From contig JAMXBD010000394.1 in NCBI GenBank assembly GCA_024138025.1, positions 744,001-808,000 of the forward strand: 64,000 nt of DNA, in the 5' to 3' direction. The notes under the pieces were generated by a model. The model saw only the letters and a list, made by a program, of their open reading frames with translations, was not told the origin of the DNA and made no database searches. The position numbers were made by a program, and so were the translations under genes. Numbering within the stretch: position 1 is the stretch's first letter; each line of letters opens with the position of its first letter. Positions 58,102 to 64,000 of this stretch are shown here, one piece after another. The DNA is from Combretum micranthum (Eukaryota; Streptophyta; Magnoliopsida; Myrtales; Combretaceae).

Positions 58102-59432
58102 TACCCAAAATAATTATTCTATAGAACTTCTAGTCAAAACTTCCAACTCTATTCTCTTGTTGCGGTAAAATTTGTATAGGTGGAAATTCCAACTTAAAAG
58201 CCATAAGTTGCTCATTTAAACTCGGAATTTTGCATATAATATACCGTTTTCTACCTACTCGGAAAGACCTATCCATTTCTAAGGTTATTCTTATCATAAA
58301 AAAATCATTTGGGTGCTGAAACTGTAGGGTACGTATTCATCACTAAATTTCTTGTTTGCAAAACTTAATCTTGTAAACTTTTCTTTATCTAAAAAATACT
58401 TGTACCAAAAAATAGATATTATTATGGTTGAAAAAAAACTTTAAAATGTGTATATATATATATATATAGACTCATATCATATGCATGAATTTAATGAAGT
58501 TGTTTCAACCATGAATTTTTGTAAAAGCAAAGTTTTCTAGAAATTTGGAAAAGCAAAACTTTGAAAATTTCTACTTAGCTTGTTAGAAAATTTCTTAAGT
58601 TATTTTAAGTGAGTCGTTTCTCCTTCTTAATTCCATTTTCTTAGTCTTTTAAATTTCAAATGAATGATTTTGTTTTTCTAAGTTTCTTATAGCTTAATTT
58701 CTAGGATTGAGAGGGTAGTTTCTAAATACTTTTGAGAATAGTTTAAAATCTATTAAACTTTATACTTTCTTAAACTTTCCTAAAGTTTATTTTATTTAAT
58801 TAAAAATGATTTCCTAAGTTGTTTATAAATTTTATTCCTTAAGATCATTCTATTCTTATGAAAGAAATTTTCTTGGTGTTTTGTCAAACTAGTCTATTCC
58901 TTCATATTTTAGAGTATTGGTGGAAAAAAAATGAAGTTTCGTAAAATTTTTGTTAAACAAGAATTTAAAATTTTAATTTATAAAGAAAACTTTTCTATTT
59001 TATGGTTTCGTAAAGTGTATGTACGTATTACCTAAAAATTCCTATGTTCTTTGGTTACTAAAAACTTGTGATGAATTCCTCTAGATTTTTTAAAATGATT
59101 TGCTAAGATAGATTCCAAAGTCTTTATGAAAAATCATTTCTTTCATGAAAAAAATTATTTTAGAAAAGAACTTCTATCTTTTTATTTAAGAAAACCTTTC
59201 CTTCTTTATCTTGTTGAGACAAAAATCATATGTTCATGCATGATCATAAATAAGAAATCATGAATTATGAAAACACAAGAAAGACATAATAAGTAATATA
59301 ATAAGCAAGCTAATAGAAATATCAAGTATTGGAACCTTAGCTTCATCAAGGTATCTCGGGACTAAGAATAGACTAGTCCCAAAAAGAATAAAGAAAAAAA
59401 GAAAAGGTTGTTTTGACTTGATGAGGACAAGT
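58102..59432 (-). mobile_element. Type-B LTR, minus strand, middle part
   Basis: Continuation of the LTR starting at 38078 after the 39295-58096 insertion. It includes the conserved block with CCATAAGTTGCTCATTTAAA near 58200, and the hairpin array (about 59337-59432) where the next LTR inserted. No gene; AT-rich. Confidence 0.8.
58448..58467. repeat. TA microsatellite
   Basis: A run of about ten TA units. Similar short TA runs occur near 24268-24286, 46398-46416, 54658-54681 and 61849-61861. They are indel-prone and not otherwise informative. Confidence 0.85.
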
Positions 59433-59437
59433 CTAAG

Positions 59438-62400
59438 TGTCATGCCCCAAAGAGTACCCTAAACGTAATAATCTGCCATACTCAATATTAAAGCTTAAGT
59501 ATGACAACCTTAGTCATTCCTAGAAGCTTTGGTATTAAGTGTAAGGCGTACTCTCACAACTTTAGAGGACCATTCATGAATTATGAAGTTTAAGAAGATA
59601 CATTAATAAATTAAGAAAAGAGGATTCATAACATTCATTTCATTCATAACAATCGTCTTACAAATCTTAGTGGCGTTCCCCTACCAAAATAACTATAATC
59701 TATTACAAGGAATTTTCTATGAAGGCCTCATCTTAACTAACACTAAACTTCATCTAAAGAAATTCCTTAACCAAAATGGATAATACATGGCTGTAGGGTC
59801 CATGTGGCCTCAACCACAAATAGGTAAACTACAAAAGATATCTATAGGTGTATAAGCTAATAAGCTTAGTGAGAATTATTTCCATAAGTAAAATCTTGTA
59901 TAGTAGAAATTTCAAACAAGTTATTTAGGCAATCAAGTGGAATGCAACATACACATGAGCAAACAAGGCATATAGTTTTCCAAAAACTATATGTTGAATG
60001 GATTTATGCCCTCCATTCAGGGTTTGATGATGTATAATCTCAAAATGAGTAGTTTTAGTTAAGTTATGCTTTCGATCATTACCGCCAAGCATATAAAGTC
60101 TACTCGGGTTGAGCCATGCTTCCGGATTTCCTCCAAGCATTGGTTTGATTCTATGTCGCGAAGCAATTGCTTTCGATCGTAACCGCCAAGTGTTGCTTTC
60201 GACCATGCTACTATCCTTTTCACCAAAGGATAATAACCCCATGCAATGTGACTCACTCGTGGTATGCATGAATCAATTTATTTAAGATATCATAGCATTA
60301 TTACTATCAAATTTAACGTGATCATAGAATTTCATACATATCAAATGCTATACTAAAACAAACATTTATTTACAATCAATTCCGGCCTTGATATTCTTTG
60401 AATTCTTTCAACAATTTTTCACATACATATCAATTTGTCTTTTCTTAATTCTAATGCGACTAAACTACAAGCACAACCAAGTACAGCTTTTTAAGGAAAT
60501 AAACTCACGATGCCATATCAATACTTTTTCTAAAAGGATGAGTCGCTCAAACAATCCACTTAGTCGAAATAATCATCGGGATATGGGTATTTTTCCTTGG
60601 AATCACCCAATCAAGAAAAATTCCTAAAATGAGATTTCTTGGTAACTTTCTTGAGTTTTGACAAAACTATCATAAGAACGTCAAAGTTTGCATAAAAGAT
60701 GATTCCAAATTAAAATGCCATAACTTGATCGTTTTAAACTCGAAATTGCGCATAAATATACCGATTCCTATTTATTTGAAAAGATCTATCTATTTCTAAA
60801 ACTATTTTCATCAAACTAAATCATTTAGGCCCTTAAACAATGGTGATCATATTCACCACGAATTTTCCCTTCCCAAAAGTAATTTGTTTCAAACATTAAT
60901 TCATCCAAAATTGCTTTGATAAATACTTAGTTATCTATATAGTTGAAAAATTCCTTTTCCATAGATAGATAGCTCATATTTTATCATATACTCAAGTGTT
61001 TGTTGTCCATTAAAATTTCTTAAGTAAAACAATGTTAATTAAAAGTTTAGAAAACTACAGTTTAGAAGAAATCCATTTTTGTAACTTCTTAAAATGAATA
61101 TTTTGATTCTTTTTCAAAGAATTATTTCATGTTTATCTTACTATTATTCTTAAATGACTTTTGATAAGAATAAATTTCTCTTTTCGAAATTTTTCAATAT
61201 TAGTGTCACTTTTCCTATTTGTCTCTATACAAATTTTCTTTGACCATTTATTTGGAAAGATCTTAATTTGAAAACTCTCATTCCTTTTTCATAGGGTTTC
61301 CTTTATATTATGTTATTATAAAAATCATTTAGTATCAAAATCATCTTCTTTTTTGGAAAACAATGTACTATATAAATGATTAAAAAGCTTTTCAAACAAG
61401 AATAGCTTTTAAAATTATAGTGAGTTCTTCCTAGAGTTTGGAAAAGAACAAATTTACTTTTGTTAAACCTGCATTTCCTATAAAACTATTCTTAGGTGAT
61501 AAAATCTCCTTTTTGTCAAAATTTATTGGAGCTTTAAAGATTTGGACAACAATCTTTATGGGCATGATTATGAGAAATAATAACAAGCAAAAATAACATA
61601 AATAATAAATAAAATAAAGTATTGGGAGTCTTAGCTTCTTCAAGGCTCTTGGGACTAAGAAATACACTAGTCCAAAAGAAGGAAAATAAAAGAAAGAAAA
61701 TTGTTTTAACTTGATGATGACAGGTCTAAGACTAGAGACTAGTCTTATAACATCATGAAATAAGTAAATTGCAAGGAAAGAAATAAATAAATTACTTTGC
61801 ATGAAAGTAAATAAATTGCAAGTGAGCTTATATGCTCTAAAGAATATATATATATATATCTATGTAGATACATAATTATACTTAGCTAGATATAATAACA
61901 ATAATAATATGAACAAGGTAAAGTAACAATATAAATAGATATTCATTGAACAAGAACAATACATGAACATAGTGTAGCTTCCATAACATGTAGTCTTTAG
62001 AAACTCACACCATGGTCATGTAAAGTTACATGACATGAGAAGAAGAATTTGGTAAAGAAAATTTACCTAAAGAGAGTTTTGAGATATTATGTGTGAATGG
62101 GTTTTATGTATGTAGAAGGTGGTTTGAGAGTGTTTTTGAGAGAGTTTTGAGAGTGTATATAGAGAGTGTTGAGAGGAAAAATTTAAAGAGATTTGGTAAA
62201 GAATTTGTGGAAAGTAATTGTGTAAAGAAGTGAAAGAGAAGGGGTATTTACAGGATTTGAGGAGTGAATTTTGTGCAATTTAAATAAAGAAAAATTGAAA
62301 CAAAATTGAGGGAGAGAGAGAAGGGGGCCGCCGCCACTGTTAGAGAGAGGGAGAGAGAGTTTTAATTTTATATTTTTGTTGATTAAATGTAATAATAAGT

Positions 62401-62927
62401 AAAGTAGATGTGAAATAAAGTTATGGAAATATAAAAAGTAAAGATAATAGGTGTATGATGTTGTAAGAGTAGGTGTTAGAAATAATATAGATAAATGAAT
62501 AGTGTAATGTAAAATAGATATGACTAATAAGTACTAGTAGTAAGAAAATACGGGTATAATTGCGATATCTGTTATTTTACTTATCGAAAAATTATAAAAC
62601 TAATATTTTGAAAGCTTATATTTTACGAGTCTAACGGTATATTTGGAATATTTTTACTATTCCAAGCTCCGATCACGTTTTTCAAGAATTGTATCCATTC
62701 GGGTTCAAAACGATTTGCGGTTTTACTAATATGATCTTTTTAAGCTTTCTTATGTTATTACGAACTATTCTACATATTAATCTCTTACTTACTTTCTAGG
62801 GTTGCGAACACGGGGTTGCCGGACTTAAACTGTTTTCGTCTAACTAGGGTTTTATTGACTTTAGGGTTTGGGTTGACCTTTCGATTAGGGTTTAAGCTAA
62901 ACCGATCACAAAACTTTAGGGTTTACA
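59438..62927 (-). mobile_element. Solo LTR, type B, minus strand (TSD CTAAG)
   Basis: Plus-strand ends TGTCATGCCCCAAAGAG (59438) and TTAGGGTTTACA (62927), 3490 bp, with CTAAG at 59433-59437 and 62928-62932. In reverse it has donor TTAG/GTAAAT at 62066, hairpin array about 61620-61745, E2 about 60509-60590 (KEKYPYPDDYFD-stop, ATG 60516-60514, donor GTGAGT 60508), stem TGAATGGA/TCCATTCA with a second stem of TATAGTTTT/AAAACTATA (59975-60024), and GGGGGCCGCCGCC upstream of the promoter (near 62324). Confidence 0.94.
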
Positions 62928-62932
62928 CTAAG

Positions 62933-64000
62933 ACTAGAGACTACTCTTAAAACAAAATGAAATAAATAAATAAATAAATGCATAACTTGGAAGTAAATAA
63001 ATAACAAATGAGCTTCTATACTCTAAAGGTTATATATAAGTATATAATTATATTTAGTTAAATATATATATAAGAATTAACATAATATCAACAATAATAT
63101 GAGCAAAGTAAAATCACAACATAAAAATATATAAAACATATTCATAAAACAAGAACAACACACGAACATAGTGTAGCTTCTATAATATTAAGTTTAGGAA
63201 ACTCACACCATGGTCATGTAAAGTTACATAACATGGTAAGAGAGATTTGAGAGAATTTCTTACTTAAAGTAAGAATGGTAGTAGTGTTTGTATGAGTAGA
63301 AAACAGTTTTGAGAATAAATTTTAGGAGAGTTTTGGGAGAGCATTTGAAAGAAAATTTAGAGAGAATTTTGGAGAGTAATTTTGGATAGTAGATGTATGA
63401 ATGAAGAAACGAGGAGGGGATATTTATACGAAAATGAGAAGTGAATTTTGAATGTTTCAAATAAAAAAATTGAAAAAAAATAAGAAAGAGGGTAAGGGGG
63501 AGGGGTGCTGGCCATTAGAGGAAGAGAGGGGGAGAGATGATATATATTTTTTTTTTTTTTTTTGTATTTTTGTGTATCAAAAGTATAATATGTAAGGTAA
63601 ATGTGATATAAAGTTATGAGAAAGATAAAAAATGTAAAGATAATAGGTGTATAGAGTGTAAGAGTATGTGTTAGAAAAAGTAGAGATATATGAATAGTGT
63701 AGAATAGTAATGGATAGTTAATGTAAAATAGATGTGACTAGTAACATACGGTAGTAAGAAAATACGCATATAATTATGATATCTATTATTTTTAGTTATC
63801 GAAAAACTATGAAACTGATAATTTTTAAATTTGTATTAAATTGTTTAAACGGTCTTAACGGTGTTATTGGAATATTTTTTACTATTCTGAGCTTCGAAAC
63901 ATGCTTCTCGAAACTGTTCCTGTTTGAGTCCGAAGGACACTCGAAATTCGCGAATATGATATTTTTACGTTTCCTTATATTATTATGAAATTGTCACTAA
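62933..64000 (-). mobile_element. Type-B LTR, minus strand, right part, to window edge
   Basis: Continuation of the LTR that begins at 38078. It has a donor-like TTTAA/GTAAGA near 63266 and a T-run 63549-63563, and the sequence at the edge aligns with about position 700 of other type-B LTRs, so its 5' end and TSD lie beyond the window. No gene. Confidence 0.8.

Noticed and set aside
61431..61802. 123-codon minus-strand ORF
   Set aside because: Sense-strand frame of a type-B LTR leader through its hairpin array; hydrophobic from T-richness; not kept in other copies.
1..64000. Host genes, rRNA, tRNA or organellar DNA
   Set aside because: No intron-exon gene model, conserved RNA gene or organellar gene was recognised on either strand; all longer coding signals belong to retroelements.

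Overview
The window looks like gene-free, AT-rich plant heterochromatin, probably from a eudicot with a large genome; I cannot name the species. I see no host protein-coding gene, rRNA or tRNA. Nearly every base can be assigned to LTR retrotransposons inserted into one another. I resolved the layers by pairing LTR ends (TG...CA) with 5-bp target-site duplications (TSDs).

Layer 0 is one old Ty3/gypsy chromovirus-like element (Tekay/Del type by protein similarity) on the minus strand. From right to left it shows: 5' LTR (36604-38077, cut by another insertion), a tRNA-Met-type primer binding site, a leader, gag (35051-34523 and 26782-26074), protease (25967-25782 and 12039 leftwards), RT, RNase H and integrase (to 3097). 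Six later insertions split it: an Athila/Tat-like element (left edge to 3091), solo LTRs at 4173-7486, 7888-11362 and 12040-25781, a compound LTR at 26783-34522, and an LTR starting at 38078 inside its 5' LTR. Several of these carry further insertions. The deepest stack is layer-0 LTR > 38078 LTR > 39295-58096 LTR > 39639-46608 LTR > 41624-45107 LTR. The youngest intact unit is a 6.06-kb non-autonomous element at 16159-22216, with nearly identical 1798-bp LTRs and TSD ATGAA.

The large LTRs (3.3-5 kb) fall into related types, called here A, B and C. They are unusually structured. Each has a TATA box about 0.6-1 kb from its start, a conserved splice donor shortly after it, conserved hairpins, a short exon (E2) of about 70-100 nt ending in ATGGCCGA followed by GTGAGT, and a second short exon (E3). 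In layer 0 and in the 49296 element, joining E2 to an acceptor beyond the primer binding site puts the LTR start codon in frame with a gag that otherwise lacks an upstream ATG. Layer 0 also has a clean 106-nt intron between gag and protease. I consider this spliced, LTR-encoded gag start, with its covarying RNA hairpins, the most interesting system here. It is inferred from sequence alone.
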